From contig NC_081831.1 of assembly GCF_030867095.1 (NCBI RefSeq), positions 63,130,716-63,194,715 of the forward strand: 64,000 bases of DNA, in the 5' to 3' direction. The DNA comes from Alligator mississippiensis. Its lineage: Eukaryota > Chordata > Crocodylia > Alligatoridae. The notes beneath the pieces are model-generated. The model was not told the DNA's origin. It worked only from the letters and a program-made list of their open reading frames with translations, and ran no database searches. Positions 12,763-25,169 of this stretch are shown piece by piece. Position numbers and translations under genes: made by a program. Within the stretch, counting starts at the first letter, position 1; each line of letters opens with the position of its first letter.

Positions 12763-13324
12763 CTTTTTTTTGTTCTACAGAAGCTCCAATGCCATTCCCT
12801 TCTTGGATCCCATTGTGGGGCATAAGACAAAGACAATACAACATCCAACTGATCCCTGGTGATCCAAACAGCTTCTTGAGGCTGTGTTTTGGGTGTTGGC
12901 AAAAGCAGCCTGAGCTGGGACCAGCAGTCACACACACACCTCAGAGACATGTTCCAGCCCAGTCCCCTGTATAGAACTAATGTTCTTCCATTTTGGCACA
13001 ATGGCATTTTTACCCATCATCAGTGTCATTAATGGGAGTTTAAAAGAGCACACCTTATGTGTAGCTATGAAATGTTCATCTTTCCCCTCTCCTTCCATGG
13101 CACTGAAATTGGGGTTGAAATAAAGTTTTGCAGTATGTGTGTTTTTAATATCCTGGATGATATGCCCCAGTGATGGGACAACTATTTAAGAAAAGCTTCC
13201 AAAGCTATTATTTCCCCTCTGGCCTTTAGCTGAGATGATGATTTTTTGCCTTCAGCACCTTGTAACTTGGCTGGATGATCTCTCTGGAGGGGATTATGTC
13301 ATCCGCTGACTGGAGCGTCCGCGT

Positions 13325-13440
13325 TTAATGTATTATTATTTATGTGATTATTTTCCTTATTTAAAGCAGTTAGCCTGTATGGCAATTAGGCGTCTAAGGA
13401 AATGAGGTTCTTTCCCTAAGGAACTTATAATCTACATTAG
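13325..13440 (+). repeat. amniote SINE-type tail
   Basis: 'tattattatttatgtgatta' is followed after about 60 bp by 'ctaaggaacttataatctac', the usual 'gagcttacaatcta' ending of this family. Confidence 0.45.
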
Positions 13441-13763
13441 AGAGATCATTAGTGAATAATTGAACTCTAACTAATGCTTGGCAACATTCCACAAGCAGAG
13501 ATCTCACATGTGCTACTCCTGCGACTGAACGGCAGGCATCGATCTGACTCAGCCAGTTTAAAGACAAACAGCATATAGGTTTTTCAGCCATTCTTAGGAT
13601 ATCTACCTCCACAAATGCACACAGGTTACCTATTCTCAGCTGGCATAATATGGCATGGTGCCATTGTCTTCAGTAGAGCTATGTCTATTGATGCTAGGTG
13701 ACAATCTGACCTGTGGCACATCACTTCTGTTCTTCTCAGTAAGCCAAATGCATTTGTTGGAAG

Positions 13764-13825
13764 ATCCCCACAAAAGGATGGGGCACTGTGCCCCATCCCC
13801 ACAAAAGGATGCTGCACTGTGGCAA
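13764..13825. repeat. 31-bp tandem duplication with palindromic core
   Basis: The 17-mer atccccacaaaaggatg occurs at 13764 and again at 13795. Between them sits ggggcactgtgcccc, an almost perfect palindrome. Confidence 0.85.
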
Positions 13826-14130
13826 AAGTGCGGGCTCTGTTGCCTTAACAAAATGGTTAACCTTCTCTCTTACATTCCTTATAAACTACCATTTTTTGAG
13901 TGCCTCACAAAAGGGAGCAGACTACTGTAGGACAGAGGTAAATTTGGATCTAAATGGAAGTATGTGACTGGAAGTGATGTTGGGTCCAGTTCTGGTTTCA
14001 AGTCATGCTGACTCTGCAAAAATATATCATAGCCTGTAAGAGATCTCCCTCTGCTGGACACAGGCTTAATAGTTAAGTTTCTTAATCAGGAAAGTTGGAG
14101 TTAGTTCACTGTGAAACAACTGGGAAAAGA

Positions 14131-14274
14131 AGGGCCATTCTATCTGGGCCGCGGGGCCCCTAAAAAATATAGAAAATTAATATCAATCTGCCCTGGGCTG
14201 CCTGTCTTGCGGCCCTCGATGGCTTGCCGAAACTCAATAAGTGTCCCTCTGCCCAAAATAATTGCCTGCCCCTG
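14131..14274 (+). mobile_element. hAT-like element fragment (right part)
   Basis: Closely matches the ends of the longer element at 44748-45651: 'gccattctatctgggccg' and 'cccctaaaaaatatagaaaa' correspond to its left part, then 'gcggccctcgatggcttgcc' and 'attgcctgcccctg' to its right terminus. The internal sequence of the longer copy is missing and the first 50 bp are lost. No coding capacity. Confidence 0.75.
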
Positions 14275-15381
14275 CATTAGGCAGAGGGTGGCCAGATTTG
14301 GTGTATAAATAACCAGCTCCTGCAACAAATGGCTTCCATTATTTTTTAGGTTTAAGGCAGCGATGGAGGAGGCATGGCAGAGCAATGCTATTCTGCCTGA
14401 TCTTCTACCATGAAGTTCCATAAGTACTCTTACAGCACTGGCAAAAATCAGAACAACCCCATGGCTACTAGATTCAGATCACTAACTCCTCTCTGATTGA
14501 CTTTCTTTCCCTGGTGCTAAGCATACTTGAGATGCAGGAAACAATCTTATTCTAGATATTGTGTGTTTGGGCTCTAATGACTTCACTTTTTATGTGAAAT
14601 ATTTAAAGCCATATCATTCTGGCTATGAGAAGGAATGAATTCATCAGTGATTGCACTAGAGTGGGGAATAAAGATAGTAAAAGTTTTAATAAAAATAAAG
14701 CAGCTTTCACCTTATACCCGTATGCAATATAATCACACCCATGGACAAAAGTTAATAGAAAGTTTAATAAAAGTACAGTTTTTTAAACTTAGCATATAAA
14801 AGACAAGTTTGTTATTCAGTAGGCAACACAACAACCTTTAACCATTATCCTTACTATATTAGCCACAGGACCTGATTTTGTTTCTTTACCACAATGGGAA
14901 CATACAGTCTTGGATATTACAAAGAAAAAAATATTTAAAAATAGATTAAAACAAAGGCTACTAAGTTAAAAAAGTTAATGTTCCTACTTTATAAAAACAT
15001 CTATAGCAGGTAAAATAATGGAAATCATATTTAATAACGTATATTATATTTTGTTTCTTATATGATAAAAACCATGTAGATACTGTGATTAATAGTACAG
15101 CATTTTTGTTACATACGAATCATTAATGGTTGAAACTGTGGTGAAGCACAGAATGTAGGAGATGAAATCACATTGACATTAAGGGAATGTTGTCATTGAT
15201 TTAACTGGAGCCAGAATTATACTCATGAAGAATAACAGATTCAGAGGGTTTCTTATAAAAAGCCAGACCCATGAGTAGCCTGGAACAGAAGACTTGCAAT
15301 TTTGAACATGCTTTCCACTAGGATATGCAGACTTTATCTGTAATCTAAGGGAATATGCCATTAAAGGGCTCCCTTATTATT
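14275..15381. other. AT-rich intergenic, no gene
   Basis: Strongly AT-rich from about 14.6 to 15.2 kb with no exon and no repeat I can name. Confidence 0.5.
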
Positions 15382-15554
15382 CACTGGGCACATCTACGCG
15401 TGTGCCCCACTGCACAGTCATTTAGTACTTGTGCACGGGTCATTTCCAACCCTATTGCGTGGTAGCAGTGGCATCATGGTTAGTGCCCGCCGATGCTATG
15501 TCGCTGTACAGAAGAGCTACGATGACATAGCGCCTCATATAGATGTGCCCACTG
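15382..15554. mobile_element. MITE with about 15-bp terminal inverted repeats
   Basis: The left end reads CACTGGGCACATCTA. The right end read inward is CAGTGGGCACATCTA, differing at one base. The element is about 170 bp, non-coding, and of unknown superfamily. The target duplication is not clear. Confidence 0.6.
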
Positions 15555-17230
15555 ATGCAATGGCAACTTACTTGGGCCTAATTCAGGTCTCCCACTGTTT
15601 TTTTGATTGGCGTAACTTCCTTGGGTCAGTGTATTTCCTCCAGATTTCCATGGCGCAAATCAAGATCAAAATCAGGTCACTTCAATTTACAAGTTAAAAA
15701 AAAACCGTACGCTGACAGTATTAGCTATGAGGACAGCAAAGTCAAACCAACCCTGTTTCCTAGGTCACACTGATCCCAGCACAGAGAACACTGCATCCTT
15801 TTCTTCCTTAATGCAATATGACAAGACAGAGCAGGATTTTTGTAGACCCTGATTACTCCTTTCCGGTCAAATTTATGATGGAGTGGGAGTTGTTCCTTGG
15901 TGGATTTTACCCCTACTTGAAGGTGCTGTTGGGCCACATCCAACCCTGTATGGAAATGGATTTCTCTGCTATTGGCAGGTGGCTTGGACTAGCCACGCAC
16001 AGACACTGTGCCCATGGTCCCCCTCCCACTGCTTGGCATCATGGAGCTCCTCTGGCTACAAGGAAATCCACTGGCTCCAGGGTCCAGGATCCCTTTGAAA
16101 ATCCAGGCAAGGCTCTCTGCTGCTGGTAACATGGGTGGTGAGGAGACAATATACTTTCCTACGTGCACTCACCTCCTTCTACCCTGTCAGCCCACTGAAC
16201 ATTTCTCCTTCGCCTCCTTCTGCTTCCCCTCATAGAGTAGAAACTTCTTAGTGGGGTCCAGTGCCACGGAGATGACTGACTCTCTACCTTCCATGAAGAA
16301 AGGTAAGACAGTAGATTGAGGTAGACCCCTCTGGAAGTAGACACTAGTAGCAAGCTCTGCCCTTCTCATGTTAGCTACATGTTTCTCCCCAAGCAGGAAG
16401 TCTATTAAGGTGGAAATGTGATGGTGAGTTCAGTGGCAATGCGTAGGGGGTGCATGGAGGTGCACGTGCACTCCCTGAGAGCACTGCGCTCTCCACTTAG
16501 ACCCCCCGACCTGGTTGCTGACTGGTCACTGGCACATGCCCCCCCTGACTAAGGTGGCACCAGTTGCCCATGATGGTGATACTAGTGACTAGGTGCTGAT
16601 GAGGCATATGGTCTGCATCCTCAGCTGTTGTAATCAGATCAGCTCCTTTGAAGTCACTAATCTGTACCTAATAGTTATCTGGCCCAGAGAATCCAGTGGA
16701 CTGCTTTGCTCAGGGCTGTCAAAGACTTGGCACCACAAAATACCCACTCATTAAGTCCTGTTTTGAACTGATGTCTCTGGAGTTAGGGACATTGCAGGAT
16801 CCTGATCTCTCTTTCTCAGTGTGGGCTTTCATCCGTGCATGCTCTGATCACTTATGGCAGCTTTGCAAAATGAAGAGCTTTTTTCAGGCTGGTGAAGCCC
16901 TCTCTTTGATTCTTGATGAACCCATCCAAAGTGCATTTTCCCCTCTTTGTCTGACATGGGACAGGGGATGATTTTTTCCCATGACTCTTATGCCCATTGT
17001 ATTATCCTGTGTGTCACTGAAGTGCTGCTCAACATAGCGATATGCCATAAAGTGCATTAGCCACTAAAACTGAAAGCTACAACTTGCATCTGGGTCCCTG
17101 CCACTGGGCAAATAAATGTGGCCTGGAATATTTCTAAATGTATGTGCTCAATCCACTTTGTGGTTGGAACAAATCCCATCAGAATTAATCTGAAGGGGAC
17201 GGAGTGGCAGCAGCTCTAATATCAATGGCA
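15555..17230. other. intergenic downstream of the channel gene
   Basis: Contains the presumed 3' UTR of the minus-strand channel just below 17231, though I cannot identify its poly(A) signal. A GC-richer stretch at about 16433-16560 ('gtagggggtgcatggaggtg', 'cacatgccccccctgact') resembles a hAT remnant, but its ends are not defined. Confidence 0.4.
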
Positions 17231-18034
17231 TTATTCCTTTCTGCTCATTTTCAGCTTCTGTTTGGATATGGCAATGGCATAGTAGCCTTTAAACTTGACT
17301 AGGAAGATGGGGATTGGGATGATAATAGTTAACATGCCGAATATTGCAGCTAAGGCAGCCGTCACTTGGCCAAATGTGGTTAGAGGGATGATGTCTCCAT
17401 AACCCACCGTAGTGAGTGTGATGAGAGCCCACCAGAAGCAAATGAGAATGTCTGTGAAGTGTAAATCTCCAGTGAAGGAAGGGTGAATTCCCAGCAACTC
17501 GCCATAGAAAAAGAGGGAGCCAAAGAAGAGGGTTTCAAAGGCCAGCATCATCAGCAGGATACAGATCTCTCGGAGGATGGACTTGAGTGTGTAGGACAGG
17601 ACTCTCAGGATCAGAGGGGTCTCTATGAGCTTGGATATCTTCAGGAGTTTGAGGAGATAGACTACACGGACAGAGCCAAGCCAAAGGCCAAGTGTTGGCA
17701 TTTTCTGGATCTGCTTGGCTGTGAAGAGCTCAATGTAAACTGGGAAGAGGGAGAGAAAATCAACAACATTCAGGGGGTTCTTGAGGAACTTCTTTTTGTC
17801 TGGGCAGAAGCAAAACCGCATTGAAAACTCAAAAGTGAACCAGAGGACACAAAAAAGCTCCAGGTGGAGCAAGTATGGAGCCTGGTGGTAGTATGGCTCA
17901 TGGACGATGTGGGTGACTTCAGAATGGCTGACTATGGTGAAGTTACCAGCAAAGAAATCAAACTGGGCCTTTGTCTCCTCACAGAATATGATGACGATGC
18001 CAATGATGAACAGCAAAGAAACAACAGCCAAACA
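17231..18034 (-). CDS. KCNC-like coding exon 2 (S1-S6 and stop)
   Basis: Acceptor CCATTCCTCTGCAG precedes TGT (Cys165). 267 codons cover the whole membrane domain and end with TAA at 17231-17233. No donor is seen before the stop, so the short tail looks genuine. Confidence 0.92.
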   Translation of the reverse strand, partial: CLAVVSLLFIIGIVIIFCEETKAQFDFFAGNFTIVSHSEVTHIVHEPYYHQAPYLLHLELFCVLWFTFEFSMRFCFCPDKKKFLKNPLNVVDFLSLFPVYIELFTAKQIQKMPTLGLWLGSVRVVYLLKLLKISKLIETPLILRVLSYTLKSILREICILLMMLAFETLFFGSLFFYGELLGIHPSFTGDLHFTDILICFWWALITLTTVGYGDIIPLTTFGQVTAALAAIFGMLTIIIPIPIFLVKFKGYYAIAISKQKLKMSRKE

Positions 18035-20319
18035 CTGCAGAGGAATGGAAATGTGAAAGGTGACATTAGTTCAGTGTAAGGGCATCACATAAATTCATAG
18101 CTTCATTTCATCCATATGATCCCTCATTTCAGCCATATGATTCCCAGCATTAGACATTCCCTACTCTCAGACTAACTTTAACCCAATTTCCTTCTCAAAA
18201 TTGTTTCACATTCACAGAATCTTTTTTTCTCTTCTGTCCCTTCCTACAAAGTGGAGCCGAGTCAAGGAATATACCTTGAACTGCTGACATCTAAGATTGT
18301 AAGAAATGGGAGGTAGATCTGACAGCTGGAGAGTCATGGGCATGCATCATGGCTGATCATGGGGCAGATTCACTGGGTATATCCACACTGTTTCCATGGT
18401 GCTTTTGGGGAAGGATGCTCCCAGACATGCTCTGCCTACCTGGTCTGGCTTGTATATACCAAACCCAGAAATGTGAGGTTAAACCATTCTAAGGGCATCA
18501 TCAGAGACTGCCCTGGAGATATCTGTTTCCAGCAGGCTTGAGAGAGGCAGCAGGGGCAGCTTTAACACAGCATCTCTAGGATTGATGCCTGTGAACAGTA
18601 GTAGTTGGATAGGGCATGCTTGACAATGCTTCTTCTCCAGAAACACTAGAGGCATGGTGCAGAAGTACCCACTGAGGTCTCCCTAAAGCCAAGTATGTCT
18701 CAAAGGCCCTGCTGCTTCAGATAGGCTGGAAAATGTCTTCTGTCTTCTCCAATTTCAATTTACTACCTCAAGTACCTGTTTTTCTAATATGAAAGAGGTG
18801 TGGGAGGTACCAGCGAGGACATACTGTGTGCAGGGAATAGGGATAAACAGCAAGGGAAACAGCAGGAAGCATGAGAATAAGAGAAGTACTCTTGAAAGCA
18901 CTAAATAACCACTTAACTGTACAGAGCACAGCAGCAAATAGGCAGCACCAGCATGCAAAGCAGTGGGGCACAGCAAAGGGACATAACAACAGCAGGCAGA
19001 GCACAAGAGCAGAGATATGGCAGACAAAGATAAAAAGGAGTTTAAGTAATATGGAATAGGATATACTGGGGAGCTGACCCACTGCACAAACTGAAATCAG
19101 CTAGGGGCTAACAAGGACCTGGGACAGTTGCTTAACATTGGCTTGACCATTACATGATTTTAGCCTGTTTTTAAGGTCTAGAAAAGCAGGGGCCTGGGTT
19201 GAAAACACTGATAAAGAAGCAGATTTGATTTTGAGTTGCATCAGCCAGTACAGATGATAAATATCTGAAGTGACCATTTCACAAATAACCCGTAGCCTCA
19301 AAGCTGATCCACGGAGGCATTCAGCAGTTATGAAAATCAATCAGATCACAAAGTGTTCTGAAACCCCCAAATGGGATGCATTTGCAATAAATAGAAAGTC
19401 CGACTCTGTCCTCACCCCCCCATTTAGAGCAACCCAAATCCAGGAGTTTCAGTAAAATACCAGCGGGGGACATAACTGGCTCACAGGCTCCTAAATGTTT
19501 TGTATTGCTTATGTATGTTGTATTGCTTTTGTATGTTTTGCATTGCTTAACAACTAGTAGATAGCAGGACTGGAAATCTTGATGAGGTAATCGCAGTATG
19601 ATCCTGTGAATCAGAGCAAATGGAAATCCATACTAAAAATCTTGGTGAATCAGGCTTGTCCAGGGATATTTTTTGAATGCTTGTCCAGGGATATTTTTTT
19701 AATGCCATTATTCAAGTAGGTGTAAGTAAGACATGTGCATGGAGGTTGTATACTTATTAGTTTTTTCCCCAAGTTTCTAAATTCCAAGAACCCCAACAGA
19801 TACAGATTTGTGCTGGGGGAGCATTACCTTGGCTCCTAAAGAGGAATAAGGCTTTTCAAAGATAGCCCAGATCTTTGGCTGCCACCTGGCTCTCCAGCTG
19901 AAATCCCTTCTTTCCATCTGGACTATGAGACACTGGTCATCAGCAAGCTCATTCTCATCCCACATATTGAACTCTTCTGGCTGCCTCTCCTTGTTGTTCA
20001 GCTTCAGCCAACAACAGGGTGCTAATTGTGCGTCACTTATCTCCCAGAAGGCCAGCTCCTCTTCTAAGACTGACCTGCAGGTGTCTGCAGGGCAGTGGAG
20101 ATGCTTGGTTCTGTAATAGTTCAACACATAGCCAAAGAGTTCAGCACTCCTGTCAAAGAAAAATTCTTTGGTGCTAGAGTCATATTCATACATGCTATGG
20201 GCATGAGGCTCTGTGAGCCTGCACAGCTTGGTCCCTGGGAAGGTGCGGAGGGTGCTACAGTATGTTTCATGCCTGATTCCCCCAACGTTCAGGATGATCT
20301 TCTCCTTTGCACCTTCCAT
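17231..20319 (-). CDS. Kv3/KCNC-like (Shaw-type) voltage-gated potassium channel subunit, divergent
   Basis: Two coding exons, 20319-19828 and 18034-17231, joined in phase 0 give 431 residues. The start is supported by an in-frame TGA immediately upstream (20325-20323) and a good Kozak context (A at -3, G at +4). Residues 1-110 form a T1 tetramerisation domain (NVGGIRHETY, FFFDR, NYYRT) with the exact zinc motif H75-x5-C81-x20-CC103. S1 lies near 167-185, followed by a possible N-glycosylation site NFT at 195. S2 is CVLWFTFEF and S3 NVVDFLSLFP. S4 is at about 285-302, S5 near 315-335, the filter TVGYGD at 373-378, and S6 has PIP (404-406) where Kv3 has PVP. YYAIAISKQKL matches the Kv3 end of S6, then the protein stops after ten residues, lacking the long Kv3 C-tail. 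S4 is unusual: R287 is kept, the next charge is Tyr290, then Lys293, Lys296 and Lys299, and Glu302 replaces a basic residue. The frame is intact. Closest family KCNC1-4; no orthologue can be assigned by eye. Confidence 0.92.
19500..19550. repeat. degenerate 18-bp tandem repeat
   Basis: Three near copies of a 'tgtattgcttatgtatgt'-like unit in the channel intron. Confidence 0.6.
19655..19703. repeat. 25-bp tandem duplication
   Basis: 'cttgtccagggatatttttt' occurs at 19655 and again at 19680, about 140 bp from the end of coding exon 1. Confidence 0.85.
19828..20319 (-). CDS. KCNC-like coding exon 1 (T1 domain)
   Basis: 164 codons ending in AAG followed by the donor GTAATG. The end WQPKIWAIFEKPYSS sits where KCNC genes also have their T1-S1 intron. 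Confidence 0.92.
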
Positions 20320-20379
20320 CTTTCAGGGACCAGGGGGTGGCTGCACGTCCCCACTTGTTTCTCTTCACCTCTACAGGTC
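20320..20379 (-). other. 5' UTR part of KCNC-like coding exon 1, with candidate acceptor
   Basis: A strong pyrimidine tract and CAG (CTTTCTCCCTCTTGCAG on the minus strand) end at 20380, 60 bp before the ATG. The first coding exon probably has a spliced 5' UTR, as in other KCNC genes. Confidence 0.45.
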
Positions 20380-22320
20380 CTGCAAGAGGGAGAAAGGATA
20401 AGAGCAAAAATTAAAAGAATAAAACCTATAAGACTGCAAGACTGAAGCAGGAAGGTTTTCTATGGCAAGTCACACCACCACCACTGAAGTTTGTTTCATA
20501 ACCTCCCTGAGCACTGCCAATTCCTAGAGACCATGCCTGCCCTTCTGCTCTGTTCTGCTTAAGATGTGTTGGAAAGCCACACTCGTCGCTGTCCCTGCTA
20601 TCCAAGCCTCTTCTGGTAGTGTGCTAGCAACATGACTAACATCTGCCATGAATTATTTGTTCTCTCATCCGCACCCCCACAGAGAAGTGCGAGCAGTGCA
20701 GAGCCTTGTTTGGCTTGCCTTCTTGTTTAGGATACATGTTGTTCTGTATTTATGTTAGAGAAAATAGGTGCAAAGACATGCACCTTGCACTTGGTGCAGA
20801 AAGGGTAGTCACTCTGCAGCCTTGAACAGACACCAAAAAAGTGTGTCTCCTGCAGGGACAAGTTTTACCCTTATTGTGAAAAGTGCTGTTGTGCCAGAAC
20901 AGTAACGTTTTCTCCCAGGGTCTTCACCCCAAAATTTTGGGAAAATTTTAAGACCACACCTATGGTGCCACATCCAGGAGATTCTTCTCTCTCTCCACGT
21001 GTCATTGATGCTAGTGGGATTCAGTGCTGTGTGTCTGCAGGGCTGTGTGGAGCAGCCCTGTCTGCAGTAGGGTTGGGAGGATCAATCCCCTGAGGTTCTG
21101 TTTTTCCCATGAGTTTTCCCATGATGGAGTCATGTTGGACCAAGCTATCTTCCCAGCTGCAGGACGCTGTTCCTGCCTGGAGCCTACTAACGAGACCCCT
21201 GGATCAGCTAGGGGGGCTTCCCACAAAAGCCACTCCCTTCTCCCAGGGGCTGACTGCGGTGCCTCCCTCCTTGGTACTCCATCACTGAACACTGTAATTC
21301 TCATTCCATTCCTGATCACTTACAAGCTGTCATCAACTTTACGATATGGAACATGAGACACATTGAGCCCAAATGTATGGAGTTCATTACTCAGTCTGGT
21401 AACAATTTCATTAAAGGAAAAGAGATTCTGTGCATCATCTTCAACCCTCCCACACTCCCCAGTTAATTGCAGCAGGACAGAATCAGGACAATGATGTCCT
21501 TGGCTTGAAAGGAGGTAATCATGCCTTGAGGTACCCATAGATGTCACACACCCAGACACCTCTGTCATTTCTGACCTATGCCATTACTGGAGTCCCTTCC
21601 TCATTGCCATTTGTATCACTCCCTCCTTTACTGGGTCTTGTTGTCTTCTTCCTTCCTATACACACACATACCTGCACCTTGCCACTCATTTCTGTCTGTA
21701 GTCTATACTCTGGTATAGAAGAATGGCTTGCTGTGCCAGGGTCATGCATGCAAAGCCTCCCACTGGCACCGGTCTTTTCCCTTCTTTCCAGAAGGTCACT
21801 TGTGCAGTCTGGGTGGTCTGAGTTAAGGAGTGTCCACAGCCTGTTTTCCCCAGTGACTTGCTGGTTGTCATGATTTGAAGCTATGAGAGAGGTCCAGAAG
21901 GGAAGGGGTTGCAGACTATTTCCACATGTTACCAGGCTATCTGCAAGGTGCCCTTCCAGCAAAGCTCAGTAAGAGGAGGCTGGAGCCTGGGCTTACATGT
22001 TCAGCAGAAACACAATTAATTGATGTTCAGCTATCATGCTGACTCGTTCAGCACTTACATATGCACAAACCAAAAGTTCATATACAAACACACACTGCAT
22101 TGAACTGAGTGATAGAAAGTAAGGCTAAGACTCTCTGCATTTAGCAAACCTCTTAAAAACGTGCCGTTCATTCTACTTTCAAACCATCTAAAAAGCAGAG
22201 TAGTTTTTAGAGCTCTTGCTAAACCTGTTTACCTCTGCTGACAATATTAGATGCCTCCTGTTCAAATGTACAAATCCCAAGTGAGAAATCAACTAAAAAG
22301 TTACATTTTTAGATTCTTAC
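20380..22320. other. intergenic or 5' intron of the channel gene, no coding exon
   Basis: No recognisable repeat or coding exon. Overlapping open frames on both strands at 21.5-22.0 kb have no family resemblance. Confidence 0.4.
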
Positions 22321-22368
22321 CTTGGTGCTATTGCAGCAGCTTTGTGACCAGGAATGAAGGGAAGAAAC
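22321..22368 (-). other. candidate non-coding 5' exon of the KCNC-like gene
   Basis: On the minus strand a 48-bp segment is bounded by an acceptor CTTTCTTCTTCCAG and a donor AAG|GTAAGAATC, both close to consensus. It has no ATG and lies 1.9 kb upstream of the acceptor at 20380, so it could be a 5' UTR exon. There is no conservation evidence to hand. Confidence 0.3.
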
Positions 22369-25169
22369 CTGGAAGAAGAAAGACAAGTTCAGTGAAAACA
22401 GGATGTTCAGTGGCTGGGCTCCAAGCTTGAGGCTCATGGATGCCAGAAAACAAATCCAGCCAATAGAACAGCAAAGATGTTGAGCTCCCCCCTCTGAGCC
22501 TGTCCTATCAGCAATTGCTTTCCATCCTCAAGGGAATAACACTCGAACAAGTCAACAACTGCCGGGCCAGATGTGCTCCTGACCACATTACACTGTGCCT
22601 CTGCCACCCACTGTTCTTCTAACAACCTCAAAGGACAACAATGTTTTGGAAATATGTGGATCTCAAACTTCATAGGCCCAATTTAAAATTAAAATGTTGA
22701 ACAACAGAAACGGAGGGTGAATTCTAGTTTTTCTTTTTTTCCCTTTCCTTATTCCCTTTTGTTCATTACTCAGGTTAAAGGGGGGAAAACAACCCCCCCT
22801 CCCCTTTTTATAAGGGGCTTTGTATTTATATTGGGATGCCAAGAGATTAATCTTTTGCACCTGCAGGTTTCAAATTTTTGTCACTGATTATTTTAGGAGG
22901 AATTTAAGCATATAACTGTTGATCTTGGTAAAGAAAGATATTATCTAACCTAGCTATGTCTGAGATGATTTAATTTCCTCTTCAAAGGCCATGCTTAGAT
23001 TTGTTCTCTCTGGATACCTGAATAATTCTCTCCGGATATACCTTCAACATGTCTAGCCTAAACAAAGCTGTTCACTAAGGCCCCAGAGTTTTGGCTGATT
23101 TAGTTTTAAATTGCATAAGCATAGGGACAGACTGGGACCTCAGCAAAGGAAGTGTTAGCAGACAGTCAAGCCAACTAGGTTCATTTCATTTAAACTTAGT
23201 ACTTATACTCCTTAGGACCCTGAAATCTTCCTTTCTTCTATCTGAAAAAGAGGGATTTCCATTTGGGTCTTACAGGCTGATGTACAGAGCTGGTTCCTGG
23301 TCTCCCCAACATATACCATTCCTGCAGTGAAAGGGGCCATAAGCCGCAGTAACTGAACAGCTGACAATTTGTACTTCCAAAGGTGGAGCACATCCATCAA
23401 ATGGGTCCACAATGACCCCTCATTCCGCCACCAGCAAAGGCATGTGGCTGATGAAGAGGTGTGGCAAGGAGTTGCTGGTCCACTCTAGGGCCAACAGTAG
23501 CTGGTTTGACTTGAAGCCTTGTCTTGTGGGGAGCAGTAAGCGGTCTTTGCCCACCTCCTTAGTTTGGCATTGCGTGCAGCTCACACAGACCCCACAGACA
23601 TTTGGGGTCTGGCAAATGTCTGTATTCCACATTTCCCTCTGTTCTAGTTTTTGTGGGAACATCTGGGCCTAAGTGAGACAAAGTCCTTCTTACAGTCACT
23701 TGGTCATGGACAGTATATCTGATTCCACTGTGACTTCCCACAGTGTCCATAACCAGACTGTTCCTCTCCATCTACTCACTCCCCCCATTGTCCCAGATTT
23801 GTGACTCTGGAGCCTTTCATAGTATGAAAAGCCTTTAGTTATCCAGTTGTTTTCTAAACCCTTATTTAAATATGGGTGTCCAATTAGCAGTTCTACACTC
23901 TCCAAGTCCTTCTTCAAATCCAGTGAGTTTGTATATCCTCCATTTGCTTCCCCCTTCCCCCCCACCCCGGGATTCTTGGTCCCAGATTAACTGATGCTAC
24001 TTACCTGATTTATCCCTCTTCTTCTATGGTCTCTGTTAGCTTCATATTTAACAAAGGAAGCCATAGGCTCCACAGTACTGTCTGCTGGATACTTTTGCAT
24101 GGGCAGGTTAAACATTTGCATTCAGTCAGGTTACTGAAGCCCTGAATGCTAGGGTGGTATGATCCAAAAGAGGAAAACCATTGAAATAATGGAAAACAAA
24201 ATTATACAAGCTGTTCCCGAGGTCTGAATAAAGCTCTTTGATATCTGTACAACAGCTTGTGCTTTCTGATTGTTGTTAAAAAGCAGATGAAAAGTGCAAA
24301 TCCAGTTCCCGAGCACAGGGCCCCTTTCCAAGATTTTGTGCCTGGTATCTTCCGAGAATTCGCTCTCCCTACATGGGGCACTGCAGGAGTTTGGCAACAA
24401 ATGTCAAACCTCTCCCTCCTCCTTTCACTTTTCTTTGAGTAATGAATCTCTTGTTTCATTTTGACCTAGATTTATTAAGACCCAAGGGCCAGGCTGCTTG
24501 GGGAAAAGTTGTTACTGTAGTAAACTTTGCTGCTTTTCCAAAGCCCACATTTTAATAGAACTGACTCAGCTCCACTTGCTGTTGAAATGAAGTCATTGCA
24601 CTTTTTCCAATAGTGGTGACCAAATCCATCTGCTGAATATGAGGGTTGAGCTATTGTTTCCTATTTTCCAGTTCCAGATTCTTTATTGCATTTCTCCCCA
24701 GCTCAGTCTTGTAATTAATCAAAGAACTTTTGAGTACAGAACAGACGTTCTAGGATATTTTCCCCATTTGCTCATATAAAGGAATGTCTGAACTATGTTC
24801 TCACACCAATCTACAATTGGTGTGACATAACTGACTGACTGAAACTGCTGTGACTTTACACCAGTATAATAGGGACAAGAGGAGTGCGGTCCAAAAAGAT
24901 TTATAATCTGCAAAAGATTAAAAAGGTTCTTGAAAGGAACAGGGGGAGTGAGATTTGCAGGTGGAGATGACCAGCAGTGTCTCGTACAAAAGGTGCCTCC
25001 GAACAACAAATTCTGAGTATATGACACCTGAGGTTCTGAAATGCTTGTAGGAAACAGAACCCAAGGGGATACAAAATAGCTATCTATCCCCATTCAGTAG
25101 CAAATGAGGGGCATAGTTTCTCCCACCAATCTGATGATTCTTTGCTCCTCCATAGTTTTATAACCTACT
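22369..25169. other. intergenic, no gene seen
   Basis: Ordinary composition, with no exon or repeat recognised on either strand. Confidence 0.45.

Larger units (their letters stand above)
18035..19827 (-). other. intron of the KCNC-like gene
   Basis: A 1.8-kb intron with GTAATG donor and CTGCAG acceptor. It contains two small tandem duplications (see 19500-19550 and 19655-19703) and no other recognisable feature. Confidence 0.8.

Noticed and set aside
17483-17824. 113-codon plus-strand frame
   Set aside because: Antisense shadow of the channel's second coding exon.
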